Notes under the pieces: generated by a model
The model's database searches: none
What the model was told of the DNA's origin: nothing
What the model saw: the letters and a program-made list of their open reading frames with translations, nothing else
Translations under genes and position numbers: made by a program
Shown: in pieces, positions 34,292-44,193 of the stretch
How the letters are laid out: the number at the start of each line of letters is the position of its first letter
Numbering within the stretch: the stretch's first letter is position 1
Source: Oscillospiraceae bacterium
GTDB lineage: Bacteria; Bacillota; Clostridia; Oscillospirales; Acutalibacteraceae
Assembly: GCA_015066385.1 (NCBI GenBank)
Contig: SVOJ01000006.1
Span: 1 to 64,000 of the forward strand
Direction: 5' to 3'
Length of the DNA: 64,000 bases

Positions 34292-36401
34292 CGCTTTCCG
34301 CCTTCTTACTGCGGCGGGCTTTGGTTTCGTAGCCGCATCCCTCTTTGTTGCACTTGATGACACCGCCGCGGGTGCGGAACAAAGACGAGCCGCACTGCGG
34401 GCAGGATTCCTTGGTGGGGGTATCCCATGTCATAAATGTGCATTCGGGATAATTCGAGCAACCGAAGAAAGTATAGCCCTTTTTGGTCTTTTTGCCGATA
34501 ACCTCGCCGCCGCATACGGGACATTTTGCATCGGTTTTTTCAACATAAGGCTTGGTGGTTTTGCAATCGGGATAATTCGGACAGGCAAGGAACTTGCCGA
34601 ATCTGCCGACTTTGATAACCATCAGCGCACCGCATTTTTCGCAGGGGATGTCGGTCTTGTCTTCTTCAAGCTGAATCTTGACACCGTCCATGGCTGCCTT
34701 TGCCTTGTCGAGGGTAACAACGAAATCGTCATAGAATTCGTGCAGCATCCTGACATAGTCGTACCCTTCCTGCTCGATGCGGTCGAGGTCACTTTCCATG
34801 GTGGCGGTGAATTTGGTGTTGACGATTTTGGGGAACTGTTCACGAAGCAGATGCGTGGTGGCGAAGCCCAGTTCCGTAGGTTTCATCAGTTTCTGTTCGC
34901 GCACAACATAGCCTCTGTCCACAATGGTGGAAATGATGGAAGCATAGGTGGACGGTCTGCCGACACCTGTTTCTTCGAGGGTCTTGATCAGACTTGCTTC
35001 GTTGTAACGTGCAGGCGGCTGGGTGAAATGCTGTTCATCCTTGAGTTCCTTGAGTTTGAGAACATCGTTTTCGGCAAGCACGGGAAGTGCACCCGTTTCG
35101 GCATCGTCGGCATCGTTATAAAGCACGGTGTAGCCGTCGAAACGGACGGTGTGACCGGCGGCTGTGAACAGAACATAACGGTCAGTGCCTGCATCGGCAG
35201 TACCCACGGCACGGATTTCCGCTTTTGCGGTGTCCTGCACGCAGTTTGCCATCAGGGAAGCCAGAAAACGCTTCCAGACGAGGGAATATAATTTATACTG
35301 ATCGGGAGTCAGTGAGGATTTTGCTTCTTCGGGGGTAAGGTCCGGCATGGTGGGACGGATGGCTTCATGTCCGTCCTGTGCATTGGAACTGGTCTTGAAA
35401 TAACGCGGTTTTTCGGGCAGATATTTTTCGCCGTAAAGGTTGCGGATGACTTCATTGCCGGCGGCTCTTGCTTCATCGGAAATACGAAGCGAGTCGGTTC
35501 TCATGTAAGTAATCAGACCGACCGTGCCTCTGCCTTCCACATCCACACCTTCATACAGTTCCTGTGCAACTTTCATGGTACGCTTGGCTGTAAAGTTCAT
35601 GCGTTTGGATGCTTCCTGTTGCATGGTAGAGGTGATGAACGGCGGTGCGGGCTGTTTGCGGCGCACACCTTTTTTGAGTTCGGCCACGGTGTACTGTGCA
35701 CCCTCCAGACGGGCGAGAATCGCATCCGTGTCTTCACGGGTTTCGAGCTTGATTTTACCGTTTTCATCACCCACAAAAGAGGCCTTGAAGGCTTTTCTTG
35801 CGGGAGGATTTGTGAGCATGGCATCGAGTGTCCAGTATTCTTCGGGCACAAATGCGTTGATTTCTTCTTCACGGTCCACAATCAGGCGCACCGCCACGCT
35901 CTGCACACGGCCTGCGGAAAGACCGCGGCGGATCTTCTGCGAAATGAACGGACTTAAACGGTAGCCCACAAGGCGGTCGAGAATGCGGCGTGCCTGCTGT
36001 GCGTTGACAAGATCCATGTCGATCTTTTCGGGATGGGCAATGCCGTTCTGCACGCTTTTTTTGCTGATTTCATTGAACTTGACACGGTTTTTCTTTTTCA
36101 TATCAAGCCCCAGAACCGTTGCAAGATGCCAGGAAATGGCTTCGCCTTCGCGGTCCGGGTCGGTTGCGAGAATGACTTCATCGGCTTTGGCGGCGGCTGC
36201 CTCCAACTCTTTGAGAAGTTTCTCCTTTCCCTTGATGATGGTATATTTGGTTTCAAAATTCTTTTTGACATCCACACTCAGTTTGGACGGATACAGGTCA
36301 CGCACATGACCCATGGAAGCCTTGACTTCATAATCCGCACCGAGGTATTTTTTGATGGTTTTTGCCTTTGCAGGCGACTCTACGATAACAAGTTTAGACA
36401 T
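34284..36401 (-). CDS. topA: DNA topoisomerase I
   Basis: A 705-residue type IA topoisomerase that relaxes negative supercoils. The TOPRIM domain begins VIVESPAKAKTIKKYLG with ATDPDREGEAISWHL. The catalytic tyrosine lies in GLITYMRTDS, followed later by GVGRPSTYASIIS. Three C-terminal Cys4 zinc ribbons are present (starting CEKCGALM, CPVCGGEV and CPQCGSSL). Length is normal. Ribosome binding site AGGAG lies about 13 bases upstream of ATG at 36401. Confidence 0.98.
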   Translation of the reverse strand: MSKLVIVESPAKAKTIKKYLGADYEVKASMGHVRDLYPSKLSVDVKKNFETKYTIIKGKEKLLKELEAAAAKADEVILATDPDREGEAISWHLATVLGLDMKKKNRVKFNEISKKSVQNGIAHPEKIDMDLVNAQQARRILDRLVGYRLSPFISQKIRRGLSAGRVQSVAVRLIVDREEEINAFVPEEYWTLDAMLTNPPARKAFKASFVGDENGKIKLETREDTDAILARLEGAQYTVAELKKGVRRKQPAPPFITSTMQQEASKRMNFTAKRTMKVAQELYEGVDVEGRGTVGLITYMRTDSLRISDEARAAGNEVIRNLYGEKYLPEKPRYFKTSSNAQDGHEAIRPTMPDLTPEEAKSSLTPDQYKLYSLVWKRFLASLMANCVQDTAKAEIRAVGTADAGTDRYVLFTAAGHTVRFDGYTVLYNDADDAETGALPVLAENDVLKLKELKDEQHFTQPPARYNEASLIKTLEETGVGRPSTYASIISTIVDRGYVVREQKLMKPTELGFATTHLLREQFPKIVNTKFTATMESDLDRIEQEGYDYVRMLHEFYDDFVVTLDKAKAAMDGVKIQLEEDKTDIPCEKCGALMVIKVGRFGKFLACPNYPDCKTTKPYVEKTDAKCPVCGGEVIGKKTKKGYTFFGCSNYPECTFMTWDTPTKESCPQCGSSLFRTRGGVIKCNKEGCGYETKARRSKKAESDE

Positions 36402-36430
36402 GGACTTGATTTGGCTCCTACTCTGAAAAT

Positions 36431-37705
36431 TTATTTTAAAGTGACTTTGCCGAACTCTTTGACGGCAAGACCTTTGAATTCAAGTTTTGAAATGGATATC
36501 ATCACCTGTCGGGCTGATAATCCCGTGGTTTCCACCAATCCGTCCGGGCTTTTGGGACCTTCGGCAAGGGCATTCCAGACGGCAAGCACATCTCCCTCAA
36601 GATCGGCAGGTACCGATCTGCCGTTGGCGGGCGGCGGTGTATCTTTTTTCTTTTTGGTGTTGCGCTTTTTGGGTGGGGTCTTTTTTTCAACAACGGCTTT
36701 TGCCGGAGAAGCCTGTTCTTTTGTCGCTTCATCTTTTTTGCCGTGCAGAAATTCTTCATAGCCGGCAATGGGTTTTCCGGGCGGTTCGGGATGCAGAACC
36801 GCTTCATAACCTTGTGACCAGTCGTCTGTGTACTGCATTTGCAGCATACGCACGACCGTGGCGGCATTTTCAGCCGGAAGTGCTTTTTTTTCGCGGATAA
36901 GCCGATCCGTTCCGCTGTAAAAAGAACCGGATGCGGCGGCAGGAACGGCAAAAACCATGCGGTTCATGTGAAAAGCATCCCCTGCGGTGATAAACGAGCC
37001 GCTTTTTTCGGCGGCTTCCACCACAATCGTAGCCTGAGCCATCCCCGCAAGAATGCGGTTGCGTGTGGGGAATGACGATTTGGTGGGTGGAGTACCGGGA
37101 AAAAATTCGCTGATGACAGCACCTTTTTCGGCGGCTTTGCGGCGCATGGGTTCGTTCTGCATGAGGTATTCATACCCGATGCCGCAACCGAGCACCACGA
37201 CCGTGACTCCGTCTGCCGACAAAGCACCTTCGTGTGCCGCGGTGTCAATACCGAGCGCACCGCCGCTTGCGACAACAATCTTCGATTCGGCGAAATCTTT
37301 GCACAACTGACGGGCAAAGCGGTCACCGCCGACGGATGCCTTGCGCGTGCCGACCACAGACACAAGCACGGGGGCATTGAGTGCCGTTTTGTTGCCACTG
37401 ACATAAAGCACCATGGGGTAGTCGGGAATATGCAGTAAGTTTTGCGGATAATGCGGGCTGTCGGGTGTGACCACATCGAGGTCATATTTCAGGCAGTCCA
37501 TCATCACGCTGAACGATTCGGACGGGCTGTGACGGCAGAGTTTGTCGCACTGTTTTTCGGTCATCAGTCCGCTTGCAAGCCATGCTTCGCGACCTGCACA
37601 GTATAACTTTTCCGGATCACCGAACTGTGCTACAAGTTTACAGGCAAGGGGGGATGCAAACCCCAGTGTTTTCTGCAACCATATCCAGTATTCTGCACCC
37701 GCCAT
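36431..37705 (-). CDS. dprA: DNA-processing protein DprA
   Basis: A 424-residue protein that loads RecA on incoming single-stranded DNA in transformation. The Rossmann-like core carries VVASGGALGIDTAAHEGAL, VLGCGIGYEYLMQNE and RNRILAGMAQATIVVEAAEKSGSF (in part), all family blocks. A basic/proline spacer (residues ~330-375) joins a C-terminal winged-helix domain (GLVETTGLSARQVMISISKLE). It is adjacent to topA as in many Firmicutes. Competence need not be functional; no com genes are in the window. Confidence 0.95.
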   Translation of the reverse strand: MAGAEYWIWLQKTLGFASPLACKLVAQFGDPEKLYCAGREAWLASGLMTEKQCDKLCRHSPSESFSVMMDCLKYDLDVVTPDSPHYPQNLLHIPDYPMVLYVSGNKTALNAPVLVSVVGTRKASVGGDRFARQLCKDFAESKIVVASGGALGIDTAAHEGALSADGVTVVVLGCGIGYEYLMQNEPMRRKAAEKGAVISEFFPGTPPTKSSFPTRNRILAGMAQATIVVEAAEKSGSFITAGDAFHMNRMVFAVPAAASGSFYSGTDRLIREKKALPAENAATVVRMLQMQYTDDWSQGYEAVLHPEPPGKPIAGYEEFLHGKKDEATKEQASPAKAVVEKKTPPKKRNTKKKKDTPPPANGRSVPADLEGDVLAVWNALAEGPKSPDGLVETTGLSARQVMISISKLEFKGLAVKEFGKVTLK

Positions 37706-37743
37706 GCGGTCTTTACACCTCCCGCCTCATACTTTTCGGAAAT

Positions 37744-38526
37744 TTATTTCAGGAACTCCCAGAGCAGAATGGCCGCGGCAGCGGCGGCATTGAGGGATTC
37801 TGCCCTGCCTGCCATGGGAATGGTAATGCGTTCATCTGCGGCGGCAATCACCGCATCGGACACGCCGTTGCCTTCATTGCCGATGACAACGACACAGCCC
37901 TCGCCTTTTATGACACTCTGCACGGGTGCGGCATTGCTGTCCACAACAGAAGCGAACACACGCAAGCCTTTTCCCTGCAAGGCATGCACAAGTTGCAGTG
38001 CATCGTCTGCCACAAAAACATCCAGCCGCAACAGCGAACCCATGGATGCACGCATGGCCTTGGGGCTGTAAAGATCACAGCCGCCGCAAAGAAGCAACCC
38101 GTCTGCACCGAGGGCTTCCGCAGTTCTTGCAAGTGCGCCGAGATTATCTGGATTCTGCAATCCGTCCGCAAGGGCATATATACCATTATACTTTATTTTA
38201 TCTATATTGTTTGTTTTGTCAAGTGTTTTGCACACACAAAATACACCCTGCGGATTTTTTGTGTCCGCAAGACGATCGGAAAGTGCTTCGGCAATCAGAA
38301 ATGTTTTCTCTGCCGAGACCTGCAAAGCCATACATTCGTCTGTATATTTATGCATGGCATTTTCCGTCATAAAGGCTTTTTCGATTTTTATACCGCTTCG
38401 TACCGCGTCATAACAAAGACGGGCACCTTCCAACAAAAATAACCCCTGTTCACGCCGTGCATCCGCATTTTTAAGGGCCGCGGCGGCTTTGACGGTTTCA
38501 TTATTGCGAGAGGTCAGAACTTCCAT
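37744..38526 (-). CDS. TrmH/SpoU-family RNA 2'-O-methyltransferase
   Basis: A 260-residue SPOUT methyltransferase. An N-terminal substrate-binding domain (REQGLFLLEGARLCYDAVRSG) is followed by the SpoU domain with QNPDNLGALARTAEALGADG, VVVIGNEGNGVSD and the knot SLNAAAAAAILLWEF. The target, probably a ribose in 23S rRNA or tRNA, is not determined. ATG at 38526 follows GAGGA. A gap of 54 bases separates it from the GNAT gene upstream. Confidence 0.92.
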   Translation of the reverse strand: MEVLTSRNNETVKAAAALKNADARREQGLFLLEGARLCYDAVRSGIKIEKAFMTENAMHKYTDECMALQVSAEKTFLIAEALSDRLADTKNPQGVFCVCKTLDKTNNIDKIKYNGIYALADGLQNPDNLGALARTAEALGADGLLLCGGCDLYSPKAMRASMGSLLRLDVFVADDALQLVHALQGKGLRVFASVVDSNAAPVQSVIKGEGCVVVIGNEGNGVSDAVIAAADERITIPMAGRAESLNAAAAAAILLWEFLK

Positions 38527-38580
38527 AAAAACATCCTCTGCTTACTCAATATAAAATGAAATTTTATGTAATTTTTTGCA

Positions 38581-39345
38581 TTATATATCCATTTGAATCC
38601 ACTGTCCGCAGACAGAAAAGCCCATACCTTCGTACCATTTTTGTATGCCGCTGTCAGAACACGCAAGGCAGGGAATCTGTCCGTTTTTAAAGACACTGTC
38701 TGCTGCGGCAAGGGTGCAATCCCTGCCGAAACCGCGATTGCGATATGCAGGAAGCGTTTCGACCGCACCGATGCACCCGTATTGTGCATTGCTGTAAAGC
38801 ACGCTTGCACACGAAACGGCATCATCTGCATCAAACACCGCAAAACACTCGGTCAGACCGTGGCGAACGCGGTGCGACATATCTGTATACCAATCCGCAT
38901 AACAGCGACGTTCGAAGGCTCTCGGTCTGTCTGCGGCAAGAACACGGAACAGCAGATTCAACTGCTCACTGCCGACAGATTGTGCATATACGGATTCGCC
39001 TGTCCGTGTCGGGCAATCCATCAAAACCCCTTGCGAGTGAATCGCAAAGGGTAATTTTTCCATATGTGTGCGTTCGCCGATCACCGTTTTTGCACCTGCA
39101 AACAGAAGCAATGCGGAAAGGCTGTCATAATCGGTTTCATCCGTACAGCAAACTGCCGCCGCACCTTCGGCAACCTGCACAACCCCTGTGATGAGATTGT
39201 TTTTTTCTTCATACCATGTACGCACAAAACGGTCATCCGCACCGTAAGCGGCAATGACAGTGTTTATGCGTGCACCGAAATAGCCCTTTGCACAGAATGA
39301 GCGTACTTTTCTGATTTCCTTATCGGATTCAATAAGTTTATACAC
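38581..39345 (-). CDS. GNAT-family N-acetyltransferase
   Basis: A 254-residue protein with a GNAT domain in the C-terminal half: SCASVLYSNAQYGCIGAVETLPAYRNRGFG holds the acetyl-CoA-binding motif A in variant form, and the last 30 residues (WYEGMGFSVCGQW) are the usual end. The N-terminal half is probably another degenerate GNAT fold. Substrate unknown. No ATG is available; GTG at 39345 with GGGGA eight bases upstream is preferred to a TTG at 39351. It overlaps the M42 peptidase gene, so it belongs to the same transcript. Confidence 0.8.
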   Translation of the reverse strand: MYKLIESDKEIRKVRSFCAKGYFGARINTVIAAYGADDRFVRTWYEEKNNLITGVVQVAEGAAAVCCTDETDYDSLSALLLFAGAKTVIGERTHMEKLPFAIHSQGVLMDCPTRTGESVYAQSVGSEQLNLLFRVLAADRPRAFERRCYADWYTDMSHRVRHGLTECFAVFDADDAVSCASVLYSNAQYGCIGAVETLPAYRNRGFGRDCTLAAADSVFKNGQIPCLACSDSGIQKWYEGMGFSVCGQWIQMDI

Positions 39346-40354
39346 CTGCAAGTTCCCCGATCAACAGTCTGACAAGTTGTAACAGACTTTCATAGTCACG
39401 CAGATCCGCAACGGACGAACCGGAATGGATATAACGACAGGGCACATTGACGGTGAGAACCTGCACACCCGCACCGGATTTATGGATAGCACCTGCATCG
39501 TTGCCGCCTGCAACCATGGTTTTGGTCTGCACGGGAATGTTGTTCATCTTTGCAAGTTCCATGGCAAGTTTGTAGAGTTTCGGCGGATAGAGGGTCGATC
39601 TGTCCATAAACGAAACCGCCGCACCATTTCCCTGGATGCAGACTTTTTTCTGTTCATCCGCATCGGGCAGGTCTGCCGCCGTGGTGCCTTCAAGCACGAT
39701 TGCATAATCGGGTGCAACCTGAAAAGCCGCCGTGCCTGCACCGCGAAGCCCGATTTCTTCCTGCACGGTGAATACAAAATACGCATCTGCCGTGATTTCT
39801 TCCTGCAAAAGGGTCAGCAAAGCAAGACAACCCATGCGGTCATCGAGTGCTTTGGAGCAGACTTTATGTGTGCCGAGGGTGATGAATTCTTCATTAAAAA
39901 CGGCAACATCGCCCAAAGAAACCTTCGTTTCGGCTTCTTCACGACTGTCGGCACCGATGTCAATATACATTTTATCGATATCGGGCAGGTTACCTTCTTC
40001 GCTTTTTTCGGTCAGGTGAATGGGTTTGATGCCCAACACACCGACCGTACCGTTTTCAAAACGGACACATCTGCCTGCAAGCACGGCGGGGGTAATGCCG
40101 CCGACGGTGGTGAATTTAAGATACCCTTTTTCGTCAATATGAGTCACAATGACACCCACTTCGTCCATGTGGGCGGCAAGCATGACTTTGTTTTTGGCTT
40201 GACATCTGCCTTTTTTGAACACAATGAGATTACCGAGTGCATCGGTTCTGTGTTCGCAGTCTGCGGGCAGATGTGCGATGATGTATTCTCTTATTTTATC
40301 TTCATGCCCCGAAGTGCCGTCCATGGTGCACAGTGTCTTTAAAATTTCAAGCAT
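39338..40354 (-). CDS. M42-family zinc aminopeptidase (first of two)
   Basis: A 338-residue M42 metallopeptidase/endoglucanase-like protein. Metal and catalytic residues lie in LAAHMDEVG, KALDDRMGC, VQEEIGLRGAG and the late IHSGSSVADLRDYE. These are tetrahedral cytoplasmic aminopeptidases that finish peptide degradation. It overlaps the second M42 gene by 8 bases and the GNAT gene at its 3' end, so the three are coexpressed. Confidence 0.93.
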   Translation of the reverse strand: MLEILKTLCTMDGTSGHEDKIREYIIAHLPADCEHRTDALGNLIVFKKGRCQAKNKVMLAAHMDEVGVIVTHIDEKGYLKFTTVGGITPAVLAGRCVRFENGTVGVLGIKPIHLTEKSEEGNLPDIDKMYIDIGADSREEAETKVSLGDVAVFNEEFITLGTHKVCSKALDDRMGCLALLTLLQEEITADAYFVFTVQEEIGLRGAGTAAFQVAPDYAIVLEGTTAADLPDADEQKKVCIQGNGAAVSFMDRSTLYPPKLYKLAMELAKMNNIPVQTKTMVAGGNDAGAIHKSGAGVQVLTVNVPCRYIHSGSSVADLRDYESLLQLVRLLIGELAGV

Positions 40355-41375
40355 CGTTTCTGCCCCCTCTCATTTTCACATAAGCCGCCATAAGCTGTGC
40401 GGTGGCTTCAATGTCTTTCATATCAATGATTTCTGCCGCGGTGTGCATATTTCTCTGCGGCAGGCTCAGAAGTGCCGTTTTTACACCCGTGCGGGAAACG
40501 GCAATATCATCGGCATCCGTACCCGTGCTTCTGCCTGCCACTTCCACCTGGTAAGCAATTGTTTTTTCCTTGGCAAGCGACACAAGGGTATTGCTCATTT
40601 CTTTGCTTAAACCGGGCGCAAAACAGATCATGGTACCTTTGCCGAGATCGGCATAAACACCCGATGTGTCGGGGGCTTTTGCAAAACTGACATCAACGGC
40701 GATGGCTTCTTCCGCCTGCACACCGAAAGCGGCGGTCTTTGCCCCGCTGCCGCCTGTTTCTTCCTGCGAAGCGAAGACGGCAATGAGCTGACAGCCATGG
40801 TCAACATCCTTGAGAATATCAAGTGTACGAAGCACGGCAAGCACACCTGCGCGGTCATCGGAAAACGATGCACACACGCGGTCGTTAAGAAGCGTTTCAA
40901 AACGGGGATTGACGGTGATTCTGTCCCCTGCATGAATGTATTTTACGGCATCTTCGGGAGAAAGTCCCGTGTCAGCACTCAGTTTGTCAAACGGCAATGC
41001 CTTGTTTTCATCTGCCTTGTCAAGCAGATGCGGCGGGGTACTGATGATGACGGCGGGAATGTCTTTTTCGCCGTGGATGGTGATCCGTTCAGCCGCAAGC
41101 ACACGCCTGTCCGTACCGCCGCAGCGGTCAAAACGGACAAAGCCCGTTTGCTCGTCCACCGCCGTGACAATCAGCCCGATCTGGTCAAGATGGGCTTCGA
41201 GCATGATTTTCGGTCCCGTATTTCCGATTCTGCCGATGACACTGCCGAGTGCATCGGTACTGATATCATCCGTATATTCGTTCAGCAGCTCTTTGGCAAC
41301 AGCCGCCGCCTTGGTTTCGTCCCCCGAAACACCGACTGCTGTGGTCAGGCGATGCAGAGAATGAAGCATATCCAT
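40347..41375 (-). CDS. M42-family zinc aminopeptidase (second of two)
   Basis: A 342-residue M42 paralogue, only distantly like its neighbour. Ligand motifs are LEAHLDQIGLIV, SFSDDRAGV, ASQEETGGSGAK and a late RNMHTAAEIIDM in place of the histidine end motif. ATG at 41375 has AGGAGG 8 bases upstream; an in-frame GTG at 41396 lies before that site and is rejected. Two M42 genes in tandem suggest complementary substrate specificities or hetero-oligomers (inference). Confidence 0.92.
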   Translation of the reverse strand: MDMLHSLHRLTTAVGVSGDETKAAAVAKELLNEYTDDISTDALGSVIGRIGNTGPKIMLEAHLDQIGLIVTAVDEQTGFVRFDRCGGTDRRVLAAERITIHGEKDIPAVIISTPPHLLDKADENKALPFDKLSADTGLSPEDAVKYIHAGDRITVNPRFETLLNDRVCASFSDDRAGVLAVLRTLDILKDVDHGCQLIAVFASQEETGGSGAKTAAFGVQAEEAIAVDVSFAKAPDTSGVYADLGKGTMICFAPGLSKEMSNTLVSLAKEKTIAYQVEVAGRSTGTDADDIAVSRTGVKTALLSLPQRNMHTAAEIIDMKDIEATAQLMAAYVKMRGGRNDA

Positions 41376-41388
41376 TTCTTTTTCCTCC

Positions 41389-41970
41389 TTATTCACTCAA
41401 CTCATCTAAAGTATGTTCATATGCACCCATGAATTCATCCATGAACAGTTTCACTTCGGGCACATCCAGATTTTCAATTGCCGTAAGGGTGCTTTTTTCC
41501 GCACCCGTGAATTCGGTATTGCCCGCCTTGCGTTCTTCAATGCACTTGACGAGTGCCGACAATTTATCAGCTGCCTTGACGAGTTTCAACAATTCCTTGT
41601 CATCGTCTTCGGTCAGCAGAGGGTAAAAATCAGCCTGCAGATCTTCGGGCAAAGCCTGCAGAAGCCGCTGCTGCGACACCTTTTCCACCGCACCGAAGGC
41701 AGAACGGATATCGGGACTGAAATATTTGACGGGTGTGGGCATATCGCCCGTGATGATTTCGGGCATATCGTGATAAATACCCAGCAGGGCTGCCCGCTCG
41801 GCATTGTAATTTTTACCCAGTCTGCGGTTGCCGAGCACCGCCAAAGCATGTGCAAATGCCGCAACCTCAAGTGAATGCTGGGAAAGACTTTCGTGTGCGG
41901 TGTTACGCATGAGTGCCCAGCGGTTGATGTATTTCATTCTTGAAAAAAGTGCAAAAAAACGACTTGCCAA
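41389..41970 (-). CDS. yfbR: HD-domain 5'-deoxynucleotidase, YfbR type
   Basis: A 193-residue HD phosphohydrolase. Motifs HESLSQHSLEVAAFAH, GIYHDMPEIITGDMPTPVKYF and LVKAADKLSAL fit YfbR-type 5'-deoxynucleotidases, which remove phosphate from deoxynucleoside monophosphates. The start is TTG at 41970 with AAGGAG upstream; no ATG precedes the conserved RMKYINRWALMRN. It is 13 bases from the peptidase gene and 21 bases after the radical SAM gene. Confidence 0.9.
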   Translation of the reverse strand: MASRFFALFSRMKYINRWALMRNTAHESLSQHSLEVAAFAHALAVLGNRRLGKNYNAERAALLGIYHDMPEIITGDMPTPVKYFSPDIRSAFGAVEKVSQQRLLQALPEDLQADFYPLLTEDDDKELLKLVKAADKLSALVKCIEERKAGNTEFTGAEKSTLTAIENLDVPEVKLFMDEFMGAYEHTLDELSE

Positions 41971-41991
41971 GGTGAATTTCTCCTTCTAATT

Positions 41992-43923
41992 TTATGAATG
42001 AATCTCTTCCGGTTTGTTCAGCGTACTCTCCAGCCGTTTTCCGTACCAGACGTTTTTATGTGCATAATCAACCCAGTTATCAGCGGAAGATCTGTTGATT
42101 TTAAGAATCTTTTCTTTGGGTTTTACCTGTGTGTAGTCCGCATTGAAAATATTCTCAAAATATTCTTTCCAATCATAAGAAATCCGGATCTGCTTTTCTT
42201 CTTTTCCGGGAAGTGCGATCATTTCTTTCTGATAATAAAACAGTTCCTCAAATAAATCCTTATCCCCGCAAACTTTTTTCAGATAAGTCTTGAGTTCATC
42301 AAAAACAACATCCAGCTCTGTGGCACAGCAAAGAAAAAGACCTTCGTAAAAGTCCCAGAAAATATTCCCGAACCGTTCATCCGCGAAGTGAAGATTGCCT
42401 TCCCCTTTCAGAAAAACATCAAAACTTTCACAGACAGTATCCAGAATCCGCTTCACAATCACACTTTCATTTTCAATCCACTTATAAAGATTCATATAGA
42501 AATCATAATAAGAAATTCCTTCGGATTTTCTGAGATAGATTGCAATATATTTCAGCAGCCCCAGACTGTGAAAACTCTGCACACAGATTGCAAAACGGGA
42601 TGCTTCTTTCCACTGTGCCGCACTCATTGTGCTTGTTTCAACCACAATATCCGACCGGGATGCATATCTCATATCCGCATCAATGCAAGTGTGTGTCTGC
42701 GACAAAAGCGAGCGTTGCGTTCTGATTTTATATTTTTCAACAAATTCTTTGGTATGCATGATGGTATTGGGAAAAAATTCGCATCTGTAAACACTGATAT
42801 TATTGTGTTGTCCCGCTTCGATGACTTCACAAAGTCCCTTGCAGAAACTTTCAAGTGTTTCGCCGGGCAAAGCCAGAATCAGATCGGTATAGGTATGCAT
42901 TCCGTTCACACGATATTTTTCGACCTGATGTGCAAAACTGTGAAGAGACATATTTTTTCTGCCGATCTTTTCAAGCACCTCTTCGGACATACTCTGCACC
43001 GCAATGGAAATACCTCTGTTCAGACCTGCCGCTTCCAGTTTTTGCAAGAGTCTGAAAATAAGGTCATCTTTGTTTTTTGCGGCAAGGGTTTCGAATTTCT
43101 GCGGATAGCCGTATTTGTTTTTGCATTCGATTATATAATCCGCAATCGCTTCATCCCTTTCAAGAATTCCGAAATTGGAATCCGCACAAAAACAGTAAGA
43201 GATTGCGTTGGTTGCCATCCAGTCAATTTCGGCTTTTATTTTTTCAAGCGGAAATGTTCTGAATCCGAGTTTATTAGCCCCCCAGACACAATACACGCAG
43301 GAATACGGACAACCTCTGTTGGTTTCAAGCACCGTATCAAACTGCACACCGGCATATGCAGGGTCGCGGATGATATAATCAAAAAGTCCCATTGTATACG
43401 GGGACGGGAATTGATCAAGACTGCATTCCATTTCTTTCACAGTCTGCACGGGAACACCGTTTTTTCTGTAAGAAATAACAGGAACCGTATCAAGCGTTGT
43501 TCCGTTTTCAAGTGCAACAAGCAATTTGTAAAAAGGAACTTCCCCCTCGCCGTGAATCAGAATATCGATAAACGGATAGTTTTCAAGATACTGTGTATCA
43601 TCGGGAATCTGCACACCGCCGAACAAAATAATACAGGCAGGCCATTTCTCTTTCACTTCCCGCGCAAGTTCCAGATTGTACTCTATATTCCACATATAGT
43701 TTGAAAACGCAACCATAAACGGGTCAACAAGCACCTGCAGAACATCTTCCACGGGATCTTTTTTGAAAATGAAATCGCAGAGCGTATAGTTCTGCCTGAT
43801 CTCTTCGTGAGAAAATGAATATGCCGCAATTGTTCCTGCCGCATACGGCAGATGCACGGCCGTCGGCAAATTGGAGGAATTTGAAAATACGTTATTGGGT
43901 TGCACAAAGTATATTCTTTTCAT
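41992..43923 (-). CDS. B12-binding-domain radical SAM protein of unknown substrate
   Basis: A 643-residue class B radical SAM enzyme. Residues 1-~165 resemble a cobalamin-binding Rossmann domain (FIDILIHGEGEVPFYKLL, ILFGGVQIPDD) though the B12-ligating histidine motif is not obvious. The radical SAM core has CPYSCVYCVWG (C-x3-C-x2-C). A ~250-residue C-terminal region is unique. The family modifies natural products, lipids or cofactors. It has its own promoter and is divergent from a glycosyltransferase gene, which hints at a common product. ATG at 43923 follows AAGGAG. Confidence 0.85.
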   Translation of the reverse strand: MKRIYFVQPNNVFSNSSNLPTAVHLPYAAGTIAAYSFSHEEIRQNYTLCDFIFKKDPVEDVLQVLVDPFMVAFSNYMWNIEYNLELAREVKEKWPACIILFGGVQIPDDTQYLENYPFIDILIHGEGEVPFYKLLVALENGTTLDTVPVISYRKNGVPVQTVKEMECSLDQFPSPYTMGLFDYIIRDPAYAGVQFDTVLETNRGCPYSCVYCVWGANKLGFRTFPLEKIKAEIDWMATNAISYCFCADSNFGILERDEAIADYIIECKNKYGYPQKFETLAAKNKDDLIFRLLQKLEAAGLNRGISIAVQSMSEEVLEKIGRKNMSLHSFAHQVEKYRVNGMHTYTDLILALPGETLESFCKGLCEVIEAGQHNNISVYRCEFFPNTIMHTKEFVEKYKIRTQRSLLSQTHTCIDADMRYASRSDIVVETSTMSAAQWKEASRFAICVQSFHSLGLLKYIAIYLRKSEGISYYDFYMNLYKWIENESVIVKRILDTVCESFDVFLKGEGNLHFADERFGNIFWDFYEGLFLCCATELDVVFDELKTYLKKVCGDKDLFEELFYYQKEMIALPGKEEKQIRISYDWKEYFENIFNADYTQVKPKEKILKINRSSADNWVDYAHKNVWYGKRLESTLNKPEEIHS

Positions 43924-44020
43924 CGTACATACTCCTTCTCATTGTCCGCAAAACAGCGAAATCCTCTTAGGGTGACGGGGGTAATCCGAACCCGTTTTTC
44001 TGAACACCATTTCAGTATAT

Positions 44021-44049
44021 AGAATAATACAAATCTGCTTTAAAGTCAA
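44021..44049 (-). promoter_or_regulatory. Promoter of the B12-radical SAM gene
   Basis: On the minus strand TTGACT (44049-44044), 17 bases, TATTCT (44026-44021), leaving a leader of about 90 bases before ATG. Confidence 0.55.
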
Positions 44050-44092
44050 ATAAATAATAAAAAAAGAGAGATACATCCGTCACCTGTGCGTG

Positions 44093-44120
44093 TTGACATT
44101 TGTCTGGGGAAGAGTATAAT
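44093..44120 (+). promoter_or_regulatory. Promoter of the glycosyltransferase gene
   Basis: TTGACA (44093-44098), 16 bases, TATAAT (44115-44120). Transcription would start near 44127, so start codons before that point are excluded. Confidence 0.8.
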
Positions 44121-44193
44121 AGAAACGCACAGATTGCTTGCATGCAAACAGCGCATGCAGATGAGTATTGTTACTGACGGATGGATGGACGGT

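Noticed and set aside
44086-44193. Glycosyltransferase starting at 44086
   Set aside because: That codon lies upstream of the TTGACA/TATAAT promoter and would not be transcribed.
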